Origin: an uncultured Eubacteriales bacterium
GTDB lineage: Bacteria; Bacillota; Clostridia; Christensenellales; CAG-138
Direction: 5' to 3'
Length of the DNA stretch: 64,000 nucleotides
NCBI GenBank assembly: GCA_900545265.1
Contig: UQYI01000001.1
Span: 1-64,000 of the forward strand
Part shown: one piece after another, positions 9,901 to 15,955 of the stretch
Position numbering within the stretch: the stretch's first letter is position 1
Layout of the letters: every line of letters begins with the position of its first letter
Made by a program: the position numbers and the translations under genes
Notes under the pieces: generated by a model
Told to the model about the DNA's origin: nothing
The model's input: only the letters and a program-made list of their open reading frames with translations
The model's database searches: none

Positions 9901-10878
9901 GCGCTCTTCATCGGTCAGAGCAGCGACAGCTTCGGCTGATTCCGCAGAGAAAGTTTCAGTGTTTGTAACAATCTGTGCGACTGCATCCGTTATGGCGAGA
10001 GTGTCAAATGCACTGAGATCGAAAGCCGCTTCGGTCAGTTCGTCTTCAGCCGGGAGCTGTTCTTCGGAAGCGGCAGGTTCAGTCGGATTCGATTCCGCTT
10101 CCGGCGCAGGCGTTGCGGTAGGAGCAGTTTCTGCTTCGGGTTCGATGATCTCCAACTCAAGGGTTGGCTCCTCAGTGCCAGGAAGCTCCGAATCGACTGC
10201 CGGATCGGCCGGCTGCGCATCCGTTTCAGATTGTGCGTCAGACGGTTCGCTCGTTTCCGTATCCACCATCTGGTCATTTTCCGGAGTTACTGCGGTTTCC
10301 GTCTCCGGTTCGGACTCAATAGACTGATCCGCTTCCGGTGGCAGAATGATCGGCTCAGTCGTGATCATCGGCTCGGGCGTCGGTTCCGGCGTCGGCTCCG
10401 GCAACGAGTCCGTTTCTGCACCGACAAAACGCCACGAGAGCGATTGCCCGCCCGTTTCCACCGTCACCAACCGGTTGCTGCTGAACAGCGGCGCAAACGA
10501 TACAATAAAGTCGCTCGCGGTGTTTCGATAGACCTGAGTGCCATCTTCCAGCGTGACCAGCGTCAACGTATTATCGATGGGTTGCCATGCACCATTCATC
10601 AGGTAGTTGACCGGCTCGGCATATACAACGGCCTCGCGTGCGCCATCCTCCCTGAGAAAGACGCGGATGCTTTCCGCTCTTCCGGCCGCATCTTCGCCCA
10701 CCAGAGGACTATATGGAAGCTCTTGTGACCCTGAAAAGCTATTTGTCTCCGCATATGCTTCGATTGCCCGCTGTTCTTCTATCTCATCTGCGAGCGTCTT
10801 GGCCGGCGAGGCGATATAGTACACAAACATCATGACAGCCACAAGGCTCAAACTCAGAATCCGTTTGAATGCTTTCAT
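3940..10878 (-). CDS. Full-length secreted RHS polymorphic toxin (WapA-like) with CBM-like repeats, HINT domain and small toxin tip
   Basis: 2312 residues. Order: signal peptide (1-30, MKAFKRILSLSLVAV), a Pro/Glu/Thr-rich acidic stretch (about 155-290), a DNRLRE-type wall-associated domain (about 460-615), RHS repeats, two tandem carbohydrate-binding-module-like jelly rolls (about 980-1110 and 1120-1290), more YD repeats, and the RHS core (about 1920-1980, with GQGVLG and YCLNNP). A hydrophobic Ala/Thr-rich stretch follows, then a HINT domain (about 2103-2239) with the catalytic Cys of CFVAGTAV, TPTHPFY and terminal VHN. The last 73 residues (DFDAHSF, PVAHWDIF) would be the released toxin; its activity is unknown to me. 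In known RHS/WapA proteins the repeats form a shell around the toxin and delivery is contact dependent. The probable immunity gene follows after 14 bases. Confidence 0.9.
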   Translation of the reverse strand: MKAFKRILSLSLVAVMMFVYYIASPAKTLADEIEEQRAIEAYAETNSFSGSQELPYSPLVGEDAAGRAESIRVFLREDGAREAVVYAEPVNYLMNGAWQPIDNTLTLVTLEDGTQVYRNTASDFIVSFAPLFSSNRLVTVETGGQSLSWRFVGAETDSLPEPTPEPTPEPMITTEPIILPPEADQSIESEPETETAVTPENDQMVDTETSEPSDAQSETDAQPADPAVDSELPGTEEPTLELEIIEPEAETAPTATPAPEAESNPTEPAASEEQLPAEDELTEAAFDLSAFDTLAITDAVAQIVTNTETFSAESAEAVAALTDEERDMQLRFPSSLQSEIAYVDPATGLNVRYVLSGKTLREYITLASAPERAVAYSVEIQAMGVSPVTDEAGATAFVNASGQPVFTLGQAIMYDAAGEQSSAIEAHLSEFNADTGTCTYTLIPDTEWLQSADRQYPLSIDPDVSINFSSAVQDTFVNSGSGNGNYSSYQYMRVSKSHEALIYIPNANLPTLSSGDVILKATLNLNRYNSNTNKENKEINLSAITGTWNHTTVTWNTKPAHNSAVDSFGVSTVPGQYTSFDITKIVKNWYETPSSNRGVALYNTGSYSDLSSSEYTANANRKPYYSVIYRNSTGLEDTWAYYSQSIGRAGTGSVNAFSGNLTMTHADASVSNGVLPISLSHVYNTNDRTANIGYGYGWRLNYAQSLKKVSVTNLSGTATYYQYIDGDGTRHYYKADGTSTTQYVNELDKDSVLTISGTTVTITDKGDNKLIFECDSSVANGRLTTIRDANGNETNIAYTTTTITNLRISSITEKLAGNDAGQALTLAYTNDLLSQVTAPNGLNVSYAYSDTNLTGITYADGETVSYTYNGNRCLTKATNIDAYSISYSYTAGAPYRVTRAAEAAGSTNGQYLTFTYGRNKTTVADAQGRRTVYHTDNIGQPVSVTDPEGRAVFATYNTASQTVTQLKAVSKMQMTVVNLLKNHGFEESTWPSSWTRSDSGNLTNDSSRRHTGAYSCKITAGSAARTLSQSVSVTSGQTYTLSAYFSGTLNTAYLKVTNGSSTIQSPAVTAGGTGWNRESLTFTAASSTITVAVIVPAGSGTVYVDSIQLEKGAAPNRYNMVMNSDFTSGTSNYTMNYANYCAIVDVADAKYAAARDTHPSFLDSKVYEMNGTSKAEKIKQTFLSGSTGDTYTFGAWIASNNIPQTKQQIYTSSGSTTTKDYGIKRLVLQFLNSSGTVVCSGYVNFAADTDEWQFASGTVTATSSYAQMQIVVEYTDSLNVLYVDGLQLHKEQFATGYSYDSNGNLSGTVSLIGQQNSFGYDSNDNLTSMTDARGNTTTYTYDSKHNLLTSTSPEGVVTSNTYNDFGLATETKVGTEADYIRTTTTYDSASGIAINETDASGNTVTYTLDPVSRTRTAITDARNNTTTYTYGSPANYGRLQTITTEGLNPITYSYTTNGEIQSISRGGTSYNYSYDVWGRSLGLAVGEFSLSTNVFNSAGLLSEVEYGNGFAVKYSYDNLDRLIAVQQKLPGSTSYATAYEYVYNGDGELYEERNYLNNRALFREYDHSGRCIASIEKTFTGSSNSLTYGTVVSTYLYHYDANNNISRIQQSVAGSSWSMVYTYDKDNHGLTTTLENGVVLTNSYDAIGRVQSKQIGLSTPYSINVSYKNGVNGSSSILLDTYRNGTDDAYSYTYDANNNILSVAQGSTASSYVYDAANQLVRANIYNSSTDSYTAIYAYDGNGNLTSKTLYPYTTDELGTATSTIQYGYATEGWSDQLTSYNGQSIVYDTSGNPTVYLGQSLSWNGLQLTGVGSNISYAYDKDGIRQTKTIDTATTQYYYNGNVLMGTYDGINKLLFSYDDQSNVVAVDYNGTYYYYLRDGQGSIVKLIDGNGSTVVSYSYDPWGVCTTTGSMASTLGALNPFRYHGYVYDEETGWYYLLSRYYNPTVGRYLSADTLSSTGQGVLGYNMYAYCLNNPTTNYDPSGSLSFSNIFSGASLLSIGLAAVAIGATILTCGAAAPIMVAVAAATTTTGIVTVANGIAEVQEGLTATNDTSNDGQNFMRDAFFRGDKAAYEKQRDVIATVAEVGTFLCTAYIGIKGGVCFVAGTAVLTAAGQVPIESISEGDLVYASDPETGESGYKRVVQTFVNETDELVHLQYGGTTVTTTPTHPFYQPQKGWIDAIDLRAGDILVKSNGEYVVVEAVEHELLEEPITVYNFEVEGFHTYYVGDTSVLVHNDCTKPRSPRKVGEDLIKRNDFDAHSFKRQNGARGPVAHWDIFQDTADKGRIWLGDKAQKVWIITKHHFSDLFKWF

Positions 10879-10969
10879 GTTTCCTCTCCCATGTTCTGTT
10901 TTTGCTTCGGTCTCCAGTTTCGATCGTGCGTAGAAATGACTCTTGATGACTTGTGAATATGTTATATCA

Positions 10970-10998
10970 TATCTATACAGTTTTCCATATTTTGTAAA
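10970..10998 (-). promoter_or_regulatory. Candidate SigA promoter of the RHS gene at 3940-10878
   Basis: On the minus strand a TTTACA (-35, at 10993-10998) is separated by 17 bases from TAGATA (-10, at 10970-10975), about 95 bases before the ATG. The -10 is weak (TATAAT expected). The shared 17-base box at 11002-11018 lies directly upstream. Confidence 0.4.
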
Positions 10999-11001
10999 TC
11001 G

Positions 11002-11018
11002 TGTTTACAAAGAGTTCA
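11002..11018 (-). promoter_or_regulatory. 17-base box shared by both full-length RHS genes
   Basis: Minus strand TGAACTCTTTGTAAACA. The identical 17 bases occur at 24845-24861 upstream of the other full-length RHS gene, and in both cases a similar ATATGGA follows within about 20 bases. It may be a regulator site or may contain the -35 element (TTGTAA). Confidence 0.55.
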
Positions 11019-11085
11019 TAAAGGAGAGAAAAGTGTCGTTGCGGTGATGTACACACACAGAAAACAATAATCATGAACAACGAAA

Positions 11086-11117
11086 ACAGAGTGGCAACGA
11101 TGGCCACTCTGTTCAGA
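11086..11117 (-). terminator. Rho-independent terminator ending the upstream part of the RHS island
   Basis: A perfect 10-base-pair stem (ACAGAGTGGC at 11086-11095 with GCCACTCTGT at 11103-11112) and a 7-base loop. On the minus strand it is followed by TTTTCGTT. It separates transcription from the 11375-12826 gene from the promoter of the next RHS gene. Confidence 0.65.
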
Positions 11118-11205
11118 ATTGTGGTGGTATTTGGGATGGTGCAATTTGCCAACCAGAAAACATAATGCAAAGCTATTGCAAGTTCTTACACTATGTTCCC
11201 GCAAA

Positions 11206-11320
11206 TCAAATACTGGCCATCTCGTTGAACTGGTCGCAATTATAGCTCTTTGATCACTGCGCCGTTACCGTCAACAATCATCGTCACGCTGCCGCGGATA
11301 TCGTACCGGTAGAAGGCATT
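11206..11320 (-). pseudogene. Remnant of an RHS core
   Basis: The minus strand encodes NAFYRYDIRGSVTMIVDG followed by NGAVIKEL and a stop. This matches the FYRYDIRGSVTNIVDGEG part of the RHS cores at 12912-14162 and 15956-22372. A one-base shift would continue as YNCDQFNEMASI, matching the next part (SYDYDEFG). Nothing else of an RHS gene is left here. It shows that another RHS copy once lay at this spot. Confidence 0.7.
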
Positions 11321-11374
11321 TGTATTTGTATTGTTATTACTTTGTCCTTGCCGTCTACTCTTTCCGTCTCTCCG

Positions 11375-12826
11375 TTAAATAAAGTCGATGGTATAGTCCC
11401 CCTCATGCATACGCGGGGCGCACCGCTCATACCGCTCCTGCAGCATCTGCTTGATGTCGTACGGGTGCCGGTAATCCCGGTCCCAGATCGTGTCGCTGCA
11501 ATCCGGCGTCAGCTTCAGCCGCCGCTTGATCAGTTTCAGGTTTTCCTCATACGTCCGATGCAGCCGCTCCTCTATCGCCACCTCGTCCCGATTCTTCAGC
11601 AGCAGGTATTCCTCCCGTTTGTTCTCCTTCGCCTCGATCACGCGCTCCATCCCCTCGTAGTCGTCCCAGCCGCGCACGCCTGGCGTCGGACGGGAAACGG
11701 AATATCCGCTTGCATCTCGCAGCGTCTTATGCCACAGTTCCTCATACATCCGGAAAAAGCAATACTGGTTGAATACGACATTTACCGGCTCTCTCAGCAG
11801 TTTATAGTTCTCTACCGTCGGCGGCCTCCATTCACGCTCCGATGCCTGTTTAGAACAATCGTACCGTCTGTAATAGACAAACGTCCACCATTGGATCTCC
11901 ATCACCGCGTCCCGCACGTTGGTGATCCTGCGCAGCATCGGTTCCACCACCTGGCCGAATATCTCCTCCACCGTATACCTTGTCCATTTGGTTAGGTGGA
12001 GATCGTCGCAAGAAAAAATATAATGAACCGAACGCGAATCATGACGCCAGTCCTGCATTTTATTGGGCGTATCTTGAACTCTCATGACATACGGCAAACT
12101 CTCCAATTTTTCGGTCATAAAAGAGTCCAAATATGGCATGAAGGTTGGCTGAATGCTAATCAACATGTTAAATAATCCGTTATATGGCACCAGTCCGAAC
12201 GATAGCAGCACCTCGTCGCGGATCAGCTTATACCACCTGTGGTACTGGAACGTCGTAAACCCCAGTGCCGCCATCCGTTCCCCAAAGGTTTCCTGCGCAT
12301 ATGCATCCAGTCGCTGCGAAGCGGTCGGCTGCTTTCGCTTGTGCTTCCGCTCGCGTTTGTCGGCCTCCATCTGCTCTGCCAGCTCCGCGTCCGGCAGCAG
12401 CGGCAGCTTGAGATACGCCGCCAGTTCCTCGATCTGCTGCATCGTGTCCAGCGGGACGTCCATCATCAGCCGCTCCAGTGTCGCGCCGCCCGCGTCTTCT
12501 ACGCCAAATGCCGCTGTGATCTGCGCCATGTTCTGCGGCGTTTGAGAGAGTCCTTCATCCAGCGATGACACACCGCCAGCCACCGCGTTGCCGCCCCGAT
12601 AGAGCGCCAGCGCCACCGCATCTTCATCGAAACAGTAAAAGGCCAGCACGTCTATGCCGGTCTCGCGCGAAAGCGTCTCTGCATCCGCATACAAGATAAG
12701 CGGATTGTCCCAGTCGGGGTCATACACGCTGACCCGCCCATCCTGTTCCCTGCGGTGTGGGTTTGCAGCCTGCTGCTCCTTCGTCAACGTCCCCATCAAG
12801 TGCAGACTCCCGATCGTCAGTCCCAT
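11375..12826 (-). CDS. Unknown 483-residue protein in immunity position after a displaced RHS tip
   Basis: Starts at MGLTIGSLHLMG; this ATG has AAAGGAG at good distance, whereas the earlier ATG at 12997 would overlap the RHS tip. No signal peptide or membrane segments. Two parts can be seen: an N-terminal region (1-185) with LILYADAETLSRETG and DVLAFYCFDEDAVALA, and, after a basic Lys/Arg-rich linker (KRERKHKRK), an aromatic C-terminal region of about 270 residues rich in Trp, Tyr and Arg. It starts 85 bases after the RHS tip with the PD-(D/E)XK-like nuclease, so an immunity or accessory role is possible, but it is longer than most immunity proteins. It could be two fused immunity domains. 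I do not recognise either part. Confidence 0.6.
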   Translation of the reverse strand: MGLTIGSLHLMGTLTKEQQAANPHRREQDGRVSVYDPDWDNPLILYADAETLSRETGIDVLAFYCFDEDAVALALYRGGNAVAGGVSSLDEGLSQTPQNMAQITAAFGVEDAGGATLERLMMDVPLDTMQQIEELAAYLKLPLLPDAELAEQMEADKRERKHKRKQPTASQRLDAYAQETFGERMAALGFTTFQYHRWYKLIRDEVLLSFGLVPYNGLFNMLISIQPTFMPYLDSFMTEKLESLPYVMRVQDTPNKMQDWRHDSRSVHYIFSCDDLHLTKWTRYTVEEIFGQVVEPMLRRITNVRDAVMEIQWWTFVYYRRYDCSKQASEREWRPPTVENYKLLREPVNVVFNQYCFFRMYEELWHKTLRDASGYSVSRPTPGVRGWDDYEGMERVIEAKENKREEYLLLKNRDEVAIEERLHRTYEENLKLIKRRLKLTPDCSDTIWDRDYRHPYDIKQMLQERYERCAPRMHEGDYTIDFI

Positions 12827-12911
12827 GTTTCTCCGCTCCTTTCTACCCGTTCTGCCGCAAGAAAACCGGCGAACAGCTCCATCTCTTTTCCGAAACCCTT
12901 TCTGTCTTTCC

Positions 12912-14162
12912 TTAAAACATACGGAACGCCATAGTATTCCACCATCTGCCGCCTCCGCCCATGGATAACCCATATCCCGGAGAATATCCGGTTGCATAGC
13001 CCGGCACGGCTGCGCCTTGCTTCTCTGGGGGGATGATCCCTATCGGAGGAATGATCGGTATGCTCCTCGGCGCCTTTACTTCGGAAGGACTATCCTCCCG
13101 CGCTTGTTCTCGCGCAGGTTCTTGTTCGGCTTGCCAAAAGGCATACTCTATTACTCCTGGGATTGTACTCCAGTATTCTACATTAAAAACACTATTATCC
13201 TCTGTTTTCATAACGGTTTGCCCTTGGAACTGTGTTGTTGACGGATGCAATGGCGCCTTTACATCGATCTTTGAACTCACGACTGTCGCCCCTGTATATC
13301 GACTCAACTGCATGAGCGCCAAAGCTCTGGGTATCATCGGAAAATTATCATTATGATGCTTTACTTCCCAAATTTCTCCTGTTTCCAGATTAAGAAGATC
13401 TACTCTTCCACGCCTTCCATTTGAGCAAGTCACCACTTTTTCCATCACTATATTTAAATCTGTCTCCGCAATACTCACTTGTACAGCGTTATGGGCGTCC
13501 CTGTAAACTGCTATACGCTTCTTCCAGGGCCAGAAAAGCCAGCCTTTTGGATAACTCGTCTCGGCTTCATGTCCCGTCGGGTCGACCATGTTGACGGGGT
13601 TGTTGTTGCAGTAGGCGTAGAGGTGCTGCGTCCAGGGGACGGAGGCAGAGCCGGTGTAGCTGTCCTGCGAGAGGAAGCGGGCGGTGGCGGGGTTGTAGTA
13701 GCGTGCGTTCATGTACAGAAGGCCGGAGGCGTCCGCTACGCTCCCCGTGAACGTCACCTCGTTGAAGAACGTGTCCCCCGTGCTGGTCGTCACGCCGAAC
13801 TCGTCGTAGTCGTAGCTCTTGACGATGGAACCCTCGCCGTCCACGATGTTTGTCACGCTGCCACGGATATCGTACCGGTAGAAGAAGTAGTCGTCCGCGT
13901 ACGGGTCCTGCCCGGTGGCTGCCTGCCCCTCAAACCGCTTGCTCGCCACGATCGTGCCCGACGGGTCGAGGATGTTCTGCGTCTGCAGCACGTACTCGTT
14001 CACCGTCGTGAACAGCAGGGCGCTGCCCGAGTAGTAGAAGTGCGTAACGACCTCGTCCTGCACGCGCGTCACGCGCTGCCCTGCGCAATACGTCCTTGCG
14101 CCGGTCGGCAGACAGATGCGCCTGCCGACCGGCACAGGGATTCCATTCAAGTTGTTCGTCAT
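12912..14162 (-). CDS. Displaced RHS tip with PD-(D/E)XK-like nuclease domain (orphan toxin cassette)
   Basis: 416 residues by the first ATG, but that start lies in unrelated filler without a ribosome binding site. Recognisable RHS sequence begins at QRVTRVQDEVV (residue 29) and runs to the PTGH hinge near residue 198, nearly identical to the RHS gene ending at 15956. The tail differs: GRVDLLNLETGEIWEVKHHN places Asp255 and Glu266-Val-Lys268 as a PD-(D/E)XK nuclease signature, followed by a Pro/Gly-rich end. The N-terminal shell, signal peptide and repeats are missing. This is the usual form of an orphan tip that could replace the end of the full gene by recombination through the shared core. 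It is probably not expressed as a functional toxin in its present state. Confidence 0.75.
   Translation of the reverse strand: MTNNLNGIPVPVGRRICLPTGARTYCAGQRVTRVQDEVVTHFYYSGSALLFTTVNEYVLQTQNILDPSGTIVASKRFEGQAATGQDPYADDYFFYRYDIRGSVTNIVDGEGSIVKSYDYDEFGVTTSTGDTFFNEVTFTGSVADASGLLYMNARYYNPATARFLSQDSYTGSASVPWTQHLYAYCNNNPVNMVDPTGHEAETSYPKGWLFWPWKKRIAVYRDAHNAVQVSIAETDLNIVMEKVVTCSNGRRGRVDLLNLETGEIWEVKHHNDNFPMIPRALALMQLSRYTGATVVSSKIDVKAPLHPSTTQFQGQTVMKTEDNSVFNVEYWSTIPGVIEYAFWQAEQEPAREQAREDSPSEVKAPRSIPIIPPIGIIPPEKQGAAVPGYATGYSPGYGLSMGGGGRWWNTMAFRMF
13570..14086 (-). repeat. RHS core repeat, copy A (orphan tip)
   Basis: About 515 bases nearly identical to 16631-17149, with scattered mostly silent differences. 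It covers the end of the RHS core up to the PTG(H) hinge, so recombination between the copies would exchange toxin tips. Confidence 0.85.
14100..14133. repeat. Perfect 12-base inverted repeat at a deletion junction
   Basis: GCCGGTCGGCAG (14100-14111) and CTGCCGACCGGC (14122-14133) around a 10-base spacer. It lies in 79 bases of unrelated filler (14087-14165) that replace about 527 bases of RHS sequence present in the intact copy (17150-17676). Confidence 0.7.
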
Positions 14163-14165
14163 GCA

Positions 14166-14268
14166 GTTGTCAAGGTGCCGTCAGTCAGAAACGTCGTGTT
14201 GTCCGCGCCTTCTCAATCTCTCCGCAGGCGTGGTACGCATACGAGCAGATCGGCTTCTTGCTTGCCGT
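14166..14268 (-). repeat. Second block of RHS homology beyond the deletion
   Basis: Aligns with 17677-17779 of the full-length RHS gene (shared GTTGTCAAGGTGCCG and CTTCTTG ends on the plus strand) but is more diverged and has lost the reading frame. With 13570-14086 it shows that the orphan tip came from a longer RHS copy by internal deletion. Confidence 0.7.
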
Positions 14269-14288
14269 GAGCCGGTTCCGTATCTTGC

Positions 14289-15019
14289 CTATGGCATATA
14301 CAGTTCGGCGTATCCAAGCAGCTCCTCGTCATTGAAAAGCAAATTGGCCCCTGGCAAAAAGCCGACATACTCCTGTTCCAGTAGGAGAAAAAAGCAGTCT
14401 CGCGTAGCGACCGTTTCCCCCAGTCCCACCAGACGATCAACAGCGCGCTTTCCGCAACCCGTAACGAGAGCACCTCTTCGCTGATGGACTCTTTCGGAAT
14501 GTAAGGAACGCCATCGTCCATTGCAAATTCCCCTATTGCAATGTTGACGATATGGCTCTCGGCGTCAAAAGACCGCACAATCCCCGGCGCCTCTGTCAGC
14601 GCGCGATTTCCTGCCGCCAAGTCCGCTTTGCAAGCGTCCTACGGAATGCTCATCGGATGCAGCTTCGCCTGCGAAGACTGCAAATCCATCTGATAGCGGC
14701 AGCCATAGGCAAAGCCGGAATCTCGATACGATAGCTCGCCCAGGCAATACTTCTGTGTATCATCCTGCAGGTAAACCAGCTCATGCCCCTCCGTTGCAGA
14801 CTCCTCAAGCGTAATCGAGCACGCAGTCGGATCGTTCGACCACTTGTCACCCAGATCATAGCAAAGTCCAAATCCATCCAGCCAGAAAACGATGTCGCAC
14901 CCGTACCTTTCTCCTGCTGTGATCTGAATGTCTGCAGGATTCGGCTTTCCCTGCCGCGGCGCGCAGGAGAGGGACAAAGCGGCACAGCAGCAGACGAGCG
15001 CCAAAAGAAGCTTTTTCAT
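14289..15019 (-). pseudogene. Broken lipoprotein, paralogue of the gene at 15138-15938
   Basis: The start MKKLLLALVCCCAALSLSC is a lipoprotein signal (Cys19). The next part (GCDIVFWLDGFGLCYDL, ACSI) aligns with GRDIICWIGDFGFCYDL and ACSI of the neighbouring lipoprotein. An in-frame TAG at 14639-14641 stops the frame after HPMSIP. The same frame then continues with EAPGIVRSFDAES, matching QALGVISCFDEN of the paralogue. Later a frameshift is needed to read RDCFFLLLEQEYVGFLPG to a TAG at 14289. So this is one lipoprotein gene with a nonsense codon and a frameshift, a decayed duplicate of the presumed immunity lipoprotein. Confidence 0.65.
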
Positions 15020-15137
15020 GGAATACCCTCATTTTTGTTGTCGTTGCGATCGTTGTAACGGGCAAATTCCGCATGCGCGGCGCATGGAGCGGCATGTTCG
15101 TCTTCCAACGCGTAGCGGCAGCACCCGGCGCCGTCGT

Positions 15138-15938
15138 TTAAGGGTTGCAGATCTCCACCACCAGCCTGATCTGATCCCCTTCTATAACAAGCCAACACGG
15201 CGTTTCAAAATATCCCCGTTCCATCAGGCCCAGTAAAATATCCCGTTTGACCAGCATATTGGCAATGTTTTCATCAAAACAGCTTATGACGCCTAGCGCC
15301 TGCTCCTGCAACGCGCACTGCATCTGCTCTTTCTGTACGTCTTTTTCAATCCAGACCGCATCCGACAATACCATGTCACATTCCGACACATAAATCTGGC
15401 CCTCTTGCTCAGAGGCAGAAACCACTCCGCCAATTCTGCGCTCCCAGTCATCGTACAGCGCTATGGGCGTACAAGGCAAAAGATCGGCTTTTATGTCATA
15501 GTAGGTATAAAAATCATAGTAGACGCCATAGCGGTTCGGCTTGCTGTAAGTCCTCAACAGTCCAATGCGGTATCGCCTGTCCCCGTGACGCAACCAAACC
15601 GGATATCCGTAACCTGCCGGTTCCTGATAATCCAGCAGCGGATGTCCCTGCTCAAGCAATCGGTGTTCATCCTGACAACCATCCAGAAAAACGTCTTCTC
15701 CAATTTCTATACTGCATGCCTGCAGGCAAAAAGCCTCTTCATCAAGATCATAGCAAAATCCAAAATCGCCAATCCAGCAAATGATATCACGCCCTACCTC
15801 ATCACCGGAACAAACAGATACTACAGGCAACGCACCGTTTGCTGTTGGCTCGCGATTGTGCTCTCCCAATTCAGTTGAAGAACATGCGACTGTCATTACA
15901 ATTGTAACAAGAATGAACAGACATACGATTTTCTTCAT
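15138..15938 (-). CDS. Lipoprotein, candidate immunity protein for the RHS-NlpC/P60 toxin
   Basis: 266 residues from MKKIVCLFILVTIVMTVACSS, a lipoprotein signal with Cys19 as lipidation site. This ATG (15938) is preferred to the one at 15956, which overlaps the RHS stop (TAATGA), because AAAGAGGA precedes it at good distance. The mature protein has Cys pairs (DIICWIGDFGFCYDL, CLQACSI) and no family I know. It directly follows the RHS gene whose tip is an NlpC/P60 peptidase. Such peptidases cut peptidoglycan, so a surface-anchored lipoprotein would be in the right place to protect the producer. A decayed paralogue lies next to it at 14289-15019. The immunity role is an inference. Confidence 0.7.
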   Translation of the reverse strand: MKKIVCLFILVTIVMTVACSSTELGEHNREPTANGALPVVSVCSGDEVGRDIICWIGDFGFCYDLDEEAFCLQACSIEIGEDVFLDGCQDEHRLLEQGHPLLDYQEPAGYGYPVWLRHGDRRYRIGLLRTYSKPNRYGVYYDFYTYYDIKADLLPCTPIALYDDWERRIGGVVSASEQEGQIYVSECDMVLSDAVWIEKDVQKEQMQCALQEQALGVISCFDENIANMLVKRDILLGLMERGYFETPCWLVIEGDQIRLVVEICNP

Positions 15939-15955
15939 GATTGTATCCTCTTTCA

